Shown here one piece after another: positions 44,629-53,648 of a stretch of 64,000 nucleotides of DNA. Numbering within the stretch: position 1 is the first letter of the stretch; every line of letters starts with the position of its first letter. Below the pieces are notes generated by a model that had not been told where the DNA came from, did no database searches, and saw nothing but the letters and a program-made list of their open reading frames with translations. The DNA is from an uncultured Eubacteriales bacterium (GTDB taxonomy: Bacteria; Bacillota; Clostridia; Christensenellales; Aristaeellaceae): NCBI GenBank assembly GCA_902778055.1, contig CACYWL010000011.1, positions 1 to 64,000 of the forward strand, in the 5' to 3' direction. The position numbers and the translations under genes are program-made.

Positions 44629-44640
44629 TTTTGTTATGCA

Positions 44641-44870
44641 TGGGAACGATAGGGACGGTCCTTTTCGTTCCCCCCAAAAGGAGACAGAGAACCGTCCCCT
44701 GTCCCCCTGCCTTCTTCAAGGAACGATAGGGACGGTCCTTTTCGTTCCCCCCCAAAAAGGAGACAGAGAACCGTCCCCTGTCCCCTCGATAGGGACGGTC
44801 CTTTTCGTTCCCCCCAAAAGGAGACAGAGAACCGTCCCCTGTCCCCGTCCCCTGTCCCCCGAGAACCGCC
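44641..44870. repeat. tandem array of compound palindromic repeats
   Basis: A unit made of GGAACGATAGGGACGG...TTTTCGTTCC followed by AGGAGACAGAGAACCGTCCC and CTGTCCCC occurs about three times (from 44641, 44720 and 44787; the third is 5'-truncated). Extra CCGTCCCCTGTCCCC ends lie to about 44870. It is the densest copy cluster in the window. Confidence 0.75.
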
Positions 44871-44902
44871 CCTTGTCTTCTTCAACAAATTTTAATTAAT
44901 AC

Positions 44903-44931
44903 TTTACATTTTTGTAACAATTTGCTATGAT
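44903..44931 (+). promoter_or_regulatory. promoter of the SH3-protein gene
   Basis: TTTACA (44903-44908) and TATGAT (44926-44931) have a 17-bp spacer within a locally AT-rich patch. A leader of about 85 bases follows. Confidence 0.65.
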
Positions 44932-45023
44932 GTATCCGTGCATCTGTATCCGCACCACGCCGGAGAGACTTCGGGGGAGGCGGGACAGCACCTTTACAGT
45001 CTATATCCGGGAGGGTTGATACC

Positions 45024-45938
45024 ATGCGGTGCTATGGGAAGAAGAGTCTGGGAAGGATGGCGATCGTGCTGCTGGCCCTTTCTCTGATGATTTGGCTTAT
45101 GCCGGCCGTTTCCCGGGGCGAGAACATCTACACAGTCTCAATCACCGCTCCGGACGGAACCGTCTCGTCCTTTTACTCTTCCGGGAATCCGGTGTCCGCT
45201 TCCGGGACTCCGGGGTTTATTCCGGCCCGGACCTGCCCGGATCCTCTGATCAATCCATACTATCCTCTGCCGCCGTATCAGCCTGTTTCCCATCATTCCT
45301 CCGGTTCCTCTTCCTCATCCGGGAGCAGCAGCGTGGAAACCGTTGTGGAGAGCACCGACGTCACCGGCCTGGGATGGACCGTGATGAATGAAGTGAATGT
45401 CCGGGCCCTCCCGTCCACCAAGTCTTCCCTGGTCCGCAGGATCAACAGCAGGAAATCCGAGGTATCCGTCAATTCTGAAATTCTGAACAGCGCAGGGGAG
45501 ACCTGGTACGGCGTGAAGCTGTATTCCGGGCATGTCGGTTATATCCGAGGGGACCTGCTGGATGTGGAGATCGAGCAGGTGAAGAAGGATACGGTCGGGA
45601 CGGATACGGTCGGGGCCGGGGAGCAGGCCGCCGCAGCCAGCACCGCAGGCCAGACCGCTGCAGTCGGCACCGCAGAACAGGCCGGCACCGCCGCTCCCGC
45701 AGCCGGCCAGACCGCAGCGAGCACGCTGGTTGTATGCGTGGTCACCGTTCCCGAGGGGACGGAAGCCTTCGCCGCGAAGGACAACGGCTTCGTCATCCAT
45801 CTGACCGCTGAAGAGGCGGAAAAACTGGGGCTTCTGACCTTTGCTCCCGCGGAAAAAACAGAAAACGACTCCGGATACACCGATGACCCTGAGCCCGCCG
45901 ATGAGATGACGGAGGAGGACCAGTCGATCAACGGCTGA
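45024..45938 (+). CDS. secreted SH3-domain protein
   Basis: The 304-residue protein has a signal peptide (AIVLLALSLMIWLMPAVSRG), a Ser/Pro-rich linker, and a bacterial SH3 domain at about residues 115-180 (VMNEVNVRALPSTKSSLVRR, then ETWYGVKLYSGHVGYIRGD). An Ala/Gly/Gln/Thr-rich repetitive linker (AAGQTAAVGTAEQAGTAAPA) and a short acidic C-terminal domain follow. SH3_3 domains bind peptidoglycan or proteins at the wall. GGGAGGG lies eight bases before the ATG. The gene is monocistronic and ends at a strong terminator. Confidence 0.8.
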   Translation: MRCYGKKSLGRMAIVLLALSLMIWLMPAVSRGENIYTVSITAPDGTVSSFYSSGNPVSASGTPGFIPARTCPDPLINPYYPLPPYQPVSHHSSGSSSSSGSSSVETVVESTDVTGLGWTVMNEVNVRALPSTKSSLVRRINSRKSEVSVNSEILNSAGETWYGVKLYSGHVGYIRGDLLDVEIEQVKKDTVGTDTVGAGEQAAAASTAGQTAAVGTAEQAGTAAPAAGQTAASTLVVCVVTVPEGTEAFAAKDNGFVIHLTAEEAEKLGLLTFAPAEKTENDSGYTDDPEPADEMTEEDQSING

Positions 45939-45976
45939 CCGGGGCGATGCCCTCAGCCTGACGATTTCATGCATGA

Positions 45977-46008
45977 AAAAACCGGAGGGAGCGGATCCTC
46001 CGGTTTTT
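45977..46008. terminator. bidirectional terminator
   Basis: AAAAACCGGAG (45977-45987) is perfectly complementary to CTCCGGTTTTT (45998-46008). It serves the SH3 gene on the plus strand and the PIN remnant on the minus strand. Confidence 0.88.
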
Positions 46009-46034
46009 CATCTGTTTTTTTTTTTCAGTTTCAG

Positions 46035-46226
46035 GTGATATCAGCTTCAGAAAATCCCCGGGAGATAGAACCGGAACCACTGAAGAAGCAAAGTCGGCTG
46101 TGTTTCTGGTGACGATGCAGTCCATGCCGGTCCGAAGAGCTGTCTCAATCATAATAGCATCTTCATAATCATTGTTTGCTCCTTCAGGTGCTTCCTGCAG
46201 GAGCTTTTTCTGGCGAAAAAGGAACG
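46035..46226 (-). pseudogene. C-terminal remnant of a PIN-domain toxin
   Basis: The frame open from 46290 to 45967 contains a recognisable PIN-domain end: NDYEDAIMIETALRTGMDCI, then VTRNTADFASS, then VLSPGDFLKLI. The N-terminal half with the first catalytic Asp is absent, and the preceding residues look random. It is probably what is left of a VapC-like toxin. No antitoxin lies beside it. Confidence 0.6.
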
Positions 46227-46257
46227 GGCGGGCCGCACGGGAAGAGGTGATTTTCAG

Positions 46258-46286
46258 TTGCTCTGAGCAGCGGTTTCGGGTATAAT
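46258..46286 (+). promoter_or_regulatory. promoter of the sensor/HD-GYP operon
   Basis: TTGCTC (46258-46263) and TATAAT (46281-46286) are separated by 17 bp, 58 bp before the first gene. Confidence 0.65.
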
Positions 46287-46344
46287 ACAAAAGTAAATGG
46301 AATCAAAGCAGGCATAATCGACCGTTCGGATAAAGGAGGTCCGC

Positions 46345-47385
46345 ATGGGCAGGACAGATCTGAAGAAAACGAAAGGCATATCGATCCGGGTGATTCACGC
46401 GGCGATGATCGCGAGCCTGGTCGTGACGGCGGCGCTGCTGATCTTTTCCATCCGGCAGAACTCGGAGGTTTTTTCCTCGCTGAATACGGAGACGGGGAAC
46501 TACGTCGTCCGCCAGAACGCCGCCCACGAGCTGATGGAGGCCTCCGACTACCTGACGGAGATGGCCCAGCGCTTCACCCAGGACGGGGACGTCACCTTCA
46601 TGAACAACTATTTTGAGGAGGCCAACTCCTCGAGACGCCGGGAGAAGGCCATCACCGCCATGTCGGAGAACGACGCCGACCCCGCGCTGATGGAGCAGCT
46701 GCAGGAGGCGATGGAGGAATCCCAGGCGCTGATGTTCCGGGAATACTACGCGATGCGGCTCGTGGCCGAGGCCCAGGGCATGACGGATATCCCCGAGAAC
46801 CTGCGGGCCATCGAGCTGACGAAGGAGGATTCCTTCATGCTGCCGGAGGACAAGATGGACCGGGCGCGGGAGATGGTCATGGGCAGCGAATACTATCAGA
46901 GCAAGGAGATCATCCGGACCCGGCTGAAGACCGATCTCGAGATGCTGAACCAGCAGATGAACGCCACCCGGCAGAAGACCTCGGACCGGATGATGCGGGA
47001 TCTCGGCATCGTGCGGATTCTGATCATCATCATGATCGTGCTGCTGGCGGCGATGATCCTGCTGACCGCCCGGGTGGGGACGCTGCCGCTGATCGAGGCG
47101 GTCCGCGCGGCCCGGGAGGGAAAGCCCGTGCCGGTGGTCGGATCGAGGGAATTCCGCTACATGGCGGAGAGCTATAACGAAATGCACCGGGAGAGGGAAG
47201 CGGCGCGCGCCGCGGCGGACGATCCCGGGGAGGCGGACGCGGAGAAGGCCTCCGGTGCGGCAGGCACGGGAGAAGAGAAGAAGGCATCCGGCGCAGAGGG
47301 CGGAGCAGAAGGAAAGCAGGCCTCCGGCACGGAAGGCGCGGGAGACGGGAAGAACGGAAACGGAACGGCGCACACGGAGGGATAA
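46345..47385 (+). CDS. two-TM membrane sensor-like protein without output domain
   Basis: The 346-residue protein has TM1 at about 17-36 (VIHAAMIASLVVTAALLIF), an extracytoplasmic helical domain of about 185 residues (RQNAAHELMEASDYLTEMAQ), TM2 at about 224-243 (ILIIIMIVLLAAMILLTA), and a cytoplasmic tail. The tail has a short HAMP-like start and a low-complexity Glu/Ala/Gly/Lys end. In related proteins this sensor type is fused to GGDEF or kinase domains, but none is present. AAAGGAGG precedes the ATG. It is the first gene of an operon with two binding proteins and an HD-GYP protein, so it probably works with them. Confidence 0.7.
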   Translation: MGRTDLKKTKGISIRVIHAAMIASLVVTAALLIFSIRQNSEVFSSLNTETGNYVVRQNAAHELMEASDYLTEMAQRFTQDGDVTFMNNYFEEANSSRRREKAITAMSENDADPALMEQLQEAMEESQALMFREYYAMRLVAEAQGMTDIPENLRAIELTKEDSFMLPEDKMDRAREMVMGSEYYQSKEIIRTRLKTDLEMLNQQMNATRQKTSDRMMRDLGIVRILIIIMIVLLAAMILLTARVGTLPLIEAVRAAREGKPVPVVGSREFRYMAESYNEMHREREAARAAADDPGEADAEKASGAAGTGEEKKASGAEGGAEGKQASGTEGAGDGKNGNGTAHTEG

Positions 47386-47386
47386 G

Positions 47387-48331
47387 ATGGAACGAAGAAG
47401 CCATTCGGACATCCGGCGCCGGCTGCTTTCCCTGGCGGCGGCCGGAGTGCTTGCGTTCGCGGGCGCCGCGGGGCTCCGGGCCGGAGCCGGCGCGGAGACG
47501 GTCTACAGGGAGAACGACTGGAACTTCGTCGACGGCACACTGAACGCGGCCCAGGGCATCCCGGAGGACGCCTCCGGTCAGCTGCGGCTGATCCGGAACC
47601 GGGGGGTGCTGCGCGTTGCGACGGACGCGGCGCATCCGCCCAGGACCTTCCTGGACCCCGAAAAGGAAGGGGAGGAGCAGTACGCCGGGGCGGATATCGA
47701 GCTGGCCCGGAGAATTGCGGAGCGGATGGGCGTCCGGCTGCAGATCGTCGTGCTGGCCCCGGAGAGGGTGCTGCCCTCGCTGCTGGACGATCAGTGCGAT
47801 CTGGCGATCTCCGCCCTCGGGTTTACGCCGGGGCGTGGGCTGAGCTACACCATGTCCCGGGGATATGACTATTCGGACATGATCGCGGCGGTCGGCGTGC
47901 TCGTGAAACGGGGCACGCCGGTGGAGACGCTGAGCGACATGGAGGGCATGACCATCATCGCCCAGAGCAACTCCCTGGCAGAGACGGTCGCCGTCCGGAG
48001 AATGAGCGACTACGGCGAATTCCGCCGGGCCCACTCCGCCCAGGCGGTCGGGCAGGCGCTCGAGGACGGATCCGCGGACGCCGCGTTTGTGGACGTCGAC
48101 ACCTCCCGGTACTTCATCCAGAAGAATCCCGACACCGTGCTGGAACTCGTCGAGGGGCTGCGGTTCATCCCGAACGAGGCGTATCAGGGATATCGGGCCG
48201 CGGCCCGGAAGGGCGAGGCCCAGCTGATGTACTTCGTCAACGGGGTGATCGAAGAGGTGACGGAGAGCGGGGAGTACGCGGCCTGGCTCGAGGCGGGCCG
48301 GGAGAGGGCGAAGGCCCTGGGACTGCAGTAA
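47387..48331 (+). CDS. family 3 extracellular solute-binding protein
   Basis: The 314-residue exported protein has an N-terminal hydrophobic signal (LLSLAAAGVLAFAGAAG) and a type II periplasmic-binding fold: LRLIRNRGVLRVATDAAHPP near residue 68, then GADIELARRIAERMGVRLQI, and CDLAISALGFTPGR. It starts two bases after the stop of the sensor gene, whose end supplies GGAGGG. No permease or ATPase is linked, so it may deliver ligand information to a sensor rather than a transporter. Confidence 0.8.
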   Translation: MERRSHSDIRRRLLSLAAAGVLAFAGAAGLRAGAGAETVYRENDWNFVDGTLNAAQGIPEDASGQLRLIRNRGVLRVATDAAHPPRTFLDPEKEGEEQYAGADIELARRIAERMGVRLQIVVLAPERVLPSLLDDQCDLAISALGFTPGRGLSYTMSRGYDYSDMIAAVGVLVKRGTPVETLSDMEGMTIIAQSNSLAETVAVRRMSDYGEFRRAHSAQAVGQALEDGSADAAFVDVDTSRYFIQKNPDTVLELVEGLRFIPNEAYQGYRAAARKGEAQLMYFVNGVIEEVTESGEYAAWLEAGRERAKALGLQ

Positions 48332-48470
48332 ACGCCGGGAAGGGGCGGCTGCCCCGGGACGAAGACGGAGCCGGGAAGGCCCTGAGCCCCGGGGAGAAAG
48401 AAGAAGCCCGGAAAGGGCGCCGATCCCGGGATGAAGACGGAGCCGGGAAGGCACGGAAGGGGGGAAAAGC

Positions 48471-51400
48471 GTGAAGAAGTACAGGCACGGGACGGCTTTG
48501 CTCACGCTGGAAATACTGCTTTTTCTGGCAATGAACTGGGGCGGGGATCAGCTGGCCTCCGGCGGCGGATGGCCGCTGTGGCTGGACTCGGTCGGCACGG
48601 TGCTGTGCACCTATCTGATGGACCCGGTCTGCGGCGCGGCGGTCGGCGTGACCTCCAACCTGCTGGCGCACATTCTGTACGGGACCCCCTGGATGTACGC
48701 GCTGGTCAGCATCCTGATCGCCTGCGTCACGGGATACGCCACGAAGAAGAAAATGCTGGAAAGCCTGCTGGGCGTCATGACGGCGAGCATGCTGCTGGCC
48801 GTGACGGTCGCGGCGGCGGCCTATCCGCTGAACCTGATCCTGAACCACGGGAGCACCGGCAACCGTTGGGGAGACGCGGTGATCGGCTTCCTTGCGGAGA
48901 GCGGGTTTCCCCGGTGGGGCGGGCTGCTGGCCGGAGAGCTGTATGTCGAGATGCTGGATAAATTCCTGATCCTGCTGGTCATGTTCCTGATCATCCGGGG
49001 GAAGCGGCTGATTATGAAGAGAATCCACCCGGAGGAGGAGCCCGGGGAGGCGGAAAAGACGGAAAAGCCGGCGGGAGAGGCGGCGGAAAGGACGGCGGCG
49101 CTGATCCTGGCGGCCGCCTGCGGGCTGGGTGCCCTGTGGAGCGCGGGGCCGGCGGAGGCCGAGTCCGGCGCGAGCAAATACAACGACTATGTCCAGACGA
49201 TCTACTCGACCGGCAACGGGCTGCCCTGCGGCGAGGCGAACGACATCGCCATGACTGACGACGGGATCATGTGGATCGGGACCTACGCGGGACTGTACCG
49301 CTACAACGGGCGGGAGTTCCAGTGGATGAACGGGTTTGACTCCGTCCGGAACGTCAACTGCCTCTACTGCGACGAGGAGGGGCGCCTCTGGATCGGCACG
49401 AACGACAACGGCCTGTCCATCATGATCAACGAGCAGATTGCCAACGTCATCGATCAGGATCAGGGGCTGCCGGCGAACTCCGTCAAGTCCGTCATCAAGG
49501 GTGCCGACGGATACTACTACATCGGCACCACGGGCAGCATGCAGGTGCTGACCCTCAACGGCGGGCTGCGGCAGGTCAACGTGCTGACGGAGATCCTCTA
49601 CGCCGACCATCTCGCCGCGGACGAGACCGGATACGTCGCCGCGGTCACGAACGACGGAACCCTGTACCTGATGCGGCAGGGGCAGATCATCACCTCCCGG
49701 AAGCTGACCGGGCATCATACGGACTACCGCAGCTGCACCTTCACCCCGGAGGGGGAGCTGCTCGCCGCGACGACGGGGGACGAGGTTTTCCGCTACCGGG
49801 TCCGGGACGGCGGGCTCGAGGAGATCGGCGTCTTTACCTGCGAGGGGCTGAAGAACATCAAGACCCTCTTCCGGCTGGAGAGCGGGGAGCTGTTCATCTG
49901 CGCGGACAACGGCATCGCCTGCATGGACGCGGCGGGAAAATATGAGCGGATCAACACCAATGAGTTCAACAACTCCATTGACAACATGCTGGCGGACTAT
50001 CAGGGGAACCTGTGGTTCACCTCCTCCCGGCTGGGCCTGCTGCGGCTGGCACCCTCGGATTTCCGGGACGTGTACAGCACCGCGGGGATGACCAGACGCG
50101 TCGTCAACACCATCGTGCGGTGGCAGGACACCTGGTACTTCGGGACGGACAAGGGGCTCGACGCCGTGGACCTGAGCGGAAAGACCCAGATCCGGAACGC
50201 GCTGACGGAGCGCTTCGACGGGATCCGGATCCGGTGCATGATCGTGGACCGGGAGAACCACCTGTGGGTCTGCACCTACAGCGAGGGGCTGGTCGAGCTG
50301 CTGCCCGACGGGACGGAATACCGGTACAACCAGGAGAACGGGGCCTTCGGAAACCGGGCGCGCGTCGCGGCGGAGCTGAAGGACGGCACGATCCTGGCCG
50401 CGGGGGACAGCGGGCTGAGCTTCATCCGGGATCACCGGGTTGAATCGACGATCAACCGATCGGACGGGAAGATCACGAGCATGGTGCTGAGCATCCTCGA
50501 GCGGGAGGACGGAACCATCCTCGTCGGCACCGACGGCAACGGCATCGCCGTGCTGAAGGACCGGATCACGGACCGGATGCTGACCCGGGCGGACGGACTG
50601 AGCAGCGAGGTGATCCTGCGGCTGATCGACGACGGGCCCGGCGGGGGCGCCTATGTCGTGACCAGCAACGGCCTGTGCTATCTGGACGCGGAGGGCGCCG
50701 TGAGCCGGCTGGACGGATTCCCCTATTTCAACAACTACGACATCTGGACCGCGGACGGGGAGAACCTTTTCGTGCTCTCCAGCGCGGGCCTCTACGCCGT
50801 CCGGCGCGAGGAGCTGCTGAGCGGGAAGGCCAGCATCACCTGCGACCTGATGGACGGCCGCCGGGGCCTGACCGGCAGTCTGACGGCCAACGCCTGGACC
50901 TGGTACGACGCGGAGAAGCGGGAGCTGTATCTGCCGGGGGACACCGGGGTCTTCGTGCTGAACGTCGGCGGGCTGAGCGACGGATCCGCCCTGTACCGGA
51001 TGCGGGTCGCGGGGATCCGGATGGACGGGGAGCTGCGCCCCGCGGACCGGCAGGAGGCCACGCGGATTCCCCGGGAGGTCAGCCGCGTCGAGATTCTGCC
51101 GGAGGTCATCAACTACTCGATTCAGGACCCCTACGTCGGATACCGGCTTGAGGGCTTCGAGAACGACTGGACCATCGTGCCCCAGAACGCGCTGGGCTCC
51201 ATCGTGTACACCAACCTGCCGGTCGGAAGCTTCCAGTTCCATCTCGCCGTGTTCGACAACAACCGGGAGAAGGTGCTGACCGAGAGAATCTATCCGCTGG
51301 TCAAGGAGAAGGAAATCTACGACAACAGCTGGTTCATCGCCTATATCCTGTTCGTGCCGATGTTCGTCGTGTTCTGGGCGACCTGGCTGCTGTTCAAGCG

Positions 51401-52316
51401 GCATGAGGAAAAGATCCAGGCCGAGCTGGCGCAGGCCAACCGCCTGGTCGAGATGGGCAAACAGACCGTCATCGCCATCGCCCGCACCGTCGACGCCAAG
51501 GACAAGCGGACGAACGAGCACAGCACCCGCGTCGCAATCTACTCAGAGATGATCGCGCGGGAGGCCGGCATGGACGAGAAGCAGTGCCAGGACATCAAGT
51601 GGGCCGCGCAGATGCACGACATCGGAAAGATCGCCATCCCGGACCGGATCCTGAACAAGGATTCGCGGCTGACGGATGAGGAATACGCGATCATGAAGAC
51701 CCACACGACCCGGGGCGCGGAGATCCTCGAGGGCTTCACGCTGCTGGACAACGTCATCGAGGGCGCGATGTATCACCATGAGCGGCCGGACGGCCGGGGA
51801 TATCCCCGCGGCCTGAAGGGGGACGAGATTCCGCTGTACGCCCGGATCATCGGCGTCGCGGACGCCTTCGACGCCATGACCGCCAACCGCGTCTACCGCA
51901 AGCAGATGGACTTCGGATACGTGCTGGGCGAGCTCGAGAAGGGGCGCGGGAAGCAGTTTGACCCGGTGTACGTGGATCTGCTGCTGAAGCTGATCAAGGA
52001 CGGCACGATCAATCTGAACGAGATTTATCATGTGCCCGAGCAGCCGGCGGAGCAGGCCGCTGCGGGCGCGGAAAAGGCGGCGGAGAAGGCTGCGGAAGCG
52101 AAGCCTGCGGAGAAGCCCGCGGAAGCGGCCGCGGAGAAGCCGGCTGAACCGGCGGCGGAGGCAGCGAAGGCTGATGCGGGTGCGGAAAAACCCGCCTCGC
52201 AGGCCGGGGCGGCTGAAGCCGGAGCGGAGAAACCGGCCGCGCAGGCCGATGCCAAGCCGGCGGAGGAGAAGACCGCCGCGCAGGCCGACTCCCCGAAGGA
52301 AGGAGGCAGGGCATGA
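48471..52316 (+). CDS. ECF-S-like / propeller / Y_Y_Y / HD-GYP signalling protein
   Basis: The 1281-residue protein combines several parts: about five TM helices (5-180) resembling an ECF-transporter S component, another hydrophobic segment near 205-225, and two-component-regulator propeller repeats (about 240-820, such as GIMWIGTYAGLYRYNG and GRLWIGTNDNGLS). A Y_Y_Y domain (about 880-945, YRLEGFENDWTIVP) and a TM helix near 955-975 follow. The HD-GYP domain (about 1000-1170) has NEHSTRVA, QMHDIGKIAIPD and DGRGYPRG. HD-GYP domains degrade cyclic di-GMP and the key residues are present. A low-complexity Ala/Glu/Pro/Lys tail of about 90 residues ends the protein. Start GTG 48471 has AAGGGGGG upstream. 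Confidence 0.85.
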   Translation: MKKYRHGTALLTLEILLFLAMNWGGDQLASGGGWPLWLDSVGTVLCTYLMDPVCGAAVGVTSNLLAHILYGTPWMYALVSILIACVTGYATKKKMLESLLGVMTASMLLAVTVAAAAYPLNLILNHGSTGNRWGDAVIGFLAESGFPRWGGLLAGELYVEMLDKFLILLVMFLIIRGKRLIMKRIHPEEEPGEAEKTEKPAGEAAERTAALILAAACGLGALWSAGPAEAESGASKYNDYVQTIYSTGNGLPCGEANDIAMTDDGIMWIGTYAGLYRYNGREFQWMNGFDSVRNVNCLYCDEEGRLWIGTNDNGLSIMINEQIANVIDQDQGLPANSVKSVIKGADGYYYIGTTGSMQVLTLNGGLRQVNVLTEILYADHLAADETGYVAAVTNDGTLYLMRQGQIITSRKLTGHHTDYRSCTFTPEGELLAATTGDEVFRYRVRDGGLEEIGVFTCEGLKNIKTLFRLESGELFICADNGIACMDAAGKYERINTNEFNNSIDNMLADYQGNLWFTSSRLGLLRLAPSDFRDVYSTAGMTRRVVNTIVRWQDTWYFGTDKGLDAVDLSGKTQIRNALTERFDGIRIRCMIVDRENHLWVCTYSEGLVELLPDGTEYRYNQENGAFGNRARVAAELKDGTILAAGDSGLSFIRDHRVESTINRSDGKITSMVLSILEREDGTILVGTDGNGIAVLKDRITDRMLTRADGLSSEVILRLIDDGPGGGAYVVTSNGLCYLDAEGAVSRLDGFPYFNNYDIWTADGENLFVLSSAGLYAVRREELLSGKASITCDLMDGRRGLTGSLTANAWTWYDAEKRELYLPGDTGVFVLNVGGLSDGSALYRMRVAGIRMDGELRPADRQEATRIPREVSRVEILPEVINYSIQDPYVGYRLEGFENDWTIVPQNALGSIVYTNLPVGSFQFHLAVFDNNREKVLTERIYPLVKEKEIYDNSWFIAYILFVPMFVVFWATWLLFKRHEEKIQAELAQANRLVEMGKQTVIAIARTVDAKDKRTNEHSTRVAIYSEMIAREAGMDEKQCQDIKWAAQMHDIGKIAIPDRILNKDSRLTDEEYAIMKTHTTRGAEILEGFTLLDNVIEGAMYHHERPDGRGYPRGLKGDEIPLYARIIGVADAFDAMTANRVYRKQMDFGYVLGELEKGRGKQFDPVYVDLLLKLIKDGTINLNEIYHVPEQPAEQAAAGAEKAAEKAAEAKPAEKPAEAAAEKPAEPAAEAAKADAGAEKPASQAGAAEAGAEKPAAQADAKPAEEKTAAQADSPKEGGRA

Positions 52317-53506
52317 AACGGAACTGGATTGTGACCGCGGCCGTCTGCCTGGCGGTGCTGCTGATTGCCTCCCTGGCTACGGGATACTGGGATAATCCCC
52401 AGCGGGAGGAGAAGCTGAAGGTCGGCTTCATCTACTCCGAGGATGAGAGCACCCCCTATACGGCGAACTTCGTCCGGGCGCAGCGGGCGCTGGAGGAGAA
52501 ATACGGGGACGAAATCGAGATCATCAGCCGGAGCAACGTCGTCGGGCGGGAATGCGAGCGGCCGATGATCGAGATGGTTCAGGACGGATGCCAGATCCTG
52601 TTCATCAACCTGGATTCGGAAATCCCGGTCACGCTGGCGTGGCAGTATCCGGAGGTGCAGTTCTGCCAGGTGTCCCTGCCGACGGTGAGCATGGAGGGAA
52701 CGCCGGAGAACTATCACACCTTCAACGGGGAGATCTATCAGGCCCGGTACGCCAGCGGCGTCGCGGCGGGGATGAAGCTGCGGCAGCTGATCGACGGGGG
52801 AGAGCTGCAGCCGGAGGAGGCGATCGTCGGATACGTCGGCGCGAACAGCTCGACGGAGGTCATCTCCGGATATACGGCCTTCCTGCTGGGCGTGCGGAGC
52901 GTCGCCCCCGAGGCGACGATGCGGGTCCGGTACACGGGCTCCTGGGGTAATTTCAGGGCGGAGAAGGAGACGACGGAGAAGCTGATCGAGGAGGGGTGCG
53001 TCCTCATCGCGCAGCACGTCAACACCGCCGCTCCCGCCATCGCCTGCGAGGAAGCGTCGGCGGAGGGGAAGACGGTTTTCCACATCGGATATCACCAGAG
53101 CATGATGGACCTCGCGCCCTCCTGCGCGCTGCTGAGCCTGCGGACCAACTGGGCGCCCTACATCCTTGAGGCGACGGAGGCCGTGCTGAAGGAGAAAAAA
53201 ATCGAGGAGACCGTGCAGGCCAACCGGCACGGCCGGGACATGAGCGCCGGCTTCGAGAGCGGATGGGTCGAGCTGCTGGATCTGAACAAGCTGCTGGCGG
53301 CCCCGGGAACGGAGGAACGCCTGGCCCAGACGACGGAAAGCCTGAAAAAGGGACGGATCCAGGTTTTCAGCGGGAACTACACGGGCGTCAATCCCCGGAA
53401 CGCGGGGGATACCGTGGATCTGACGGAGCCGTATGAGGAGCACCGGAATTCCTCCTGCCCGTCCTTCGGATACGTGCTGAGGGACGTCATCACCGTCGAG
53501 GAATAA
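52313..53506 (+). CDS. BMP-family (PnrA-like) substrate-binding protein
   Basis: The 397-residue exported protein has an N-terminal hydrophobic segment (WIVTAAVCLAVLLIASLATG) and a BMP/PnrA-type fold: LKVGFIYSEDESTPYTANFV near residue 35, then NLDSEIPVTLAWQYPEVQF, and VGYVGANSSTEVISGYTAFL. PnrA proteins bind purine nucleosides. The start overlaps the previous stop (ATGA). No lipobox fits and no ABC partners are near, so it may be another ligand sensor of this operon. Confidence 0.8.
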   Translation: MKRNWIVTAAVCLAVLLIASLATGYWDNPQREEKLKVGFIYSEDESTPYTANFVRAQRALEEKYGDEIEIISRSNVVGRECERPMIEMVQDGCQILFINLDSEIPVTLAWQYPEVQFCQVSLPTVSMEGTPENYHTFNGEIYQARYASGVAAGMKLRQLIDGGELQPEEAIVGYVGANSSTEVISGYTAFLLGVRSVAPEATMRVRYTGSWGNFRAEKETTEKLIEEGCVLIAQHVNTAAPAIACEEASAEGKTVFHIGYHQSMMDLAPSCALLSLRTNWAPYILEATEAVLKEKKIEETVQANRHGRDMSAGFESGWVELLDLNKLLAAPGTEERLAQTTESLKKGRIQVFSGNYTGVNPRNAGDTVDLTEPYEEHRNSSCPSFGYVLRDVITVEE

Positions 53507-53648
53507 GGCGGCCCGCCGGAGACGGGAGATCGGGAAGCCGTACCGGACGACGGCGAAGGGAAACCGGGAAACCGCGCCGGGGAGCCGGCGAAAAGAAACA
53601 GGGAATTCCGCCGGGAGCCGGCGAAGCAGAAAGAAGAACGGAACGGAC

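Noticed and set aside
44636..44899. 87-codon ORF (and its minus-strand counterpart) in the repeat array
   Set aside because: The peptide consists wholly of translated palindromic repeats (GTIGTVLFVPP-type); it is not a gene.
48237..51521. 1094-codon open frame on the minus strand opposite the HD-GYP gene
   Set aside because: It is an antisense shadow produced by GC-rich codon bias; no domain or ribosome site is present, and the plus-strand gene has clear motifs.
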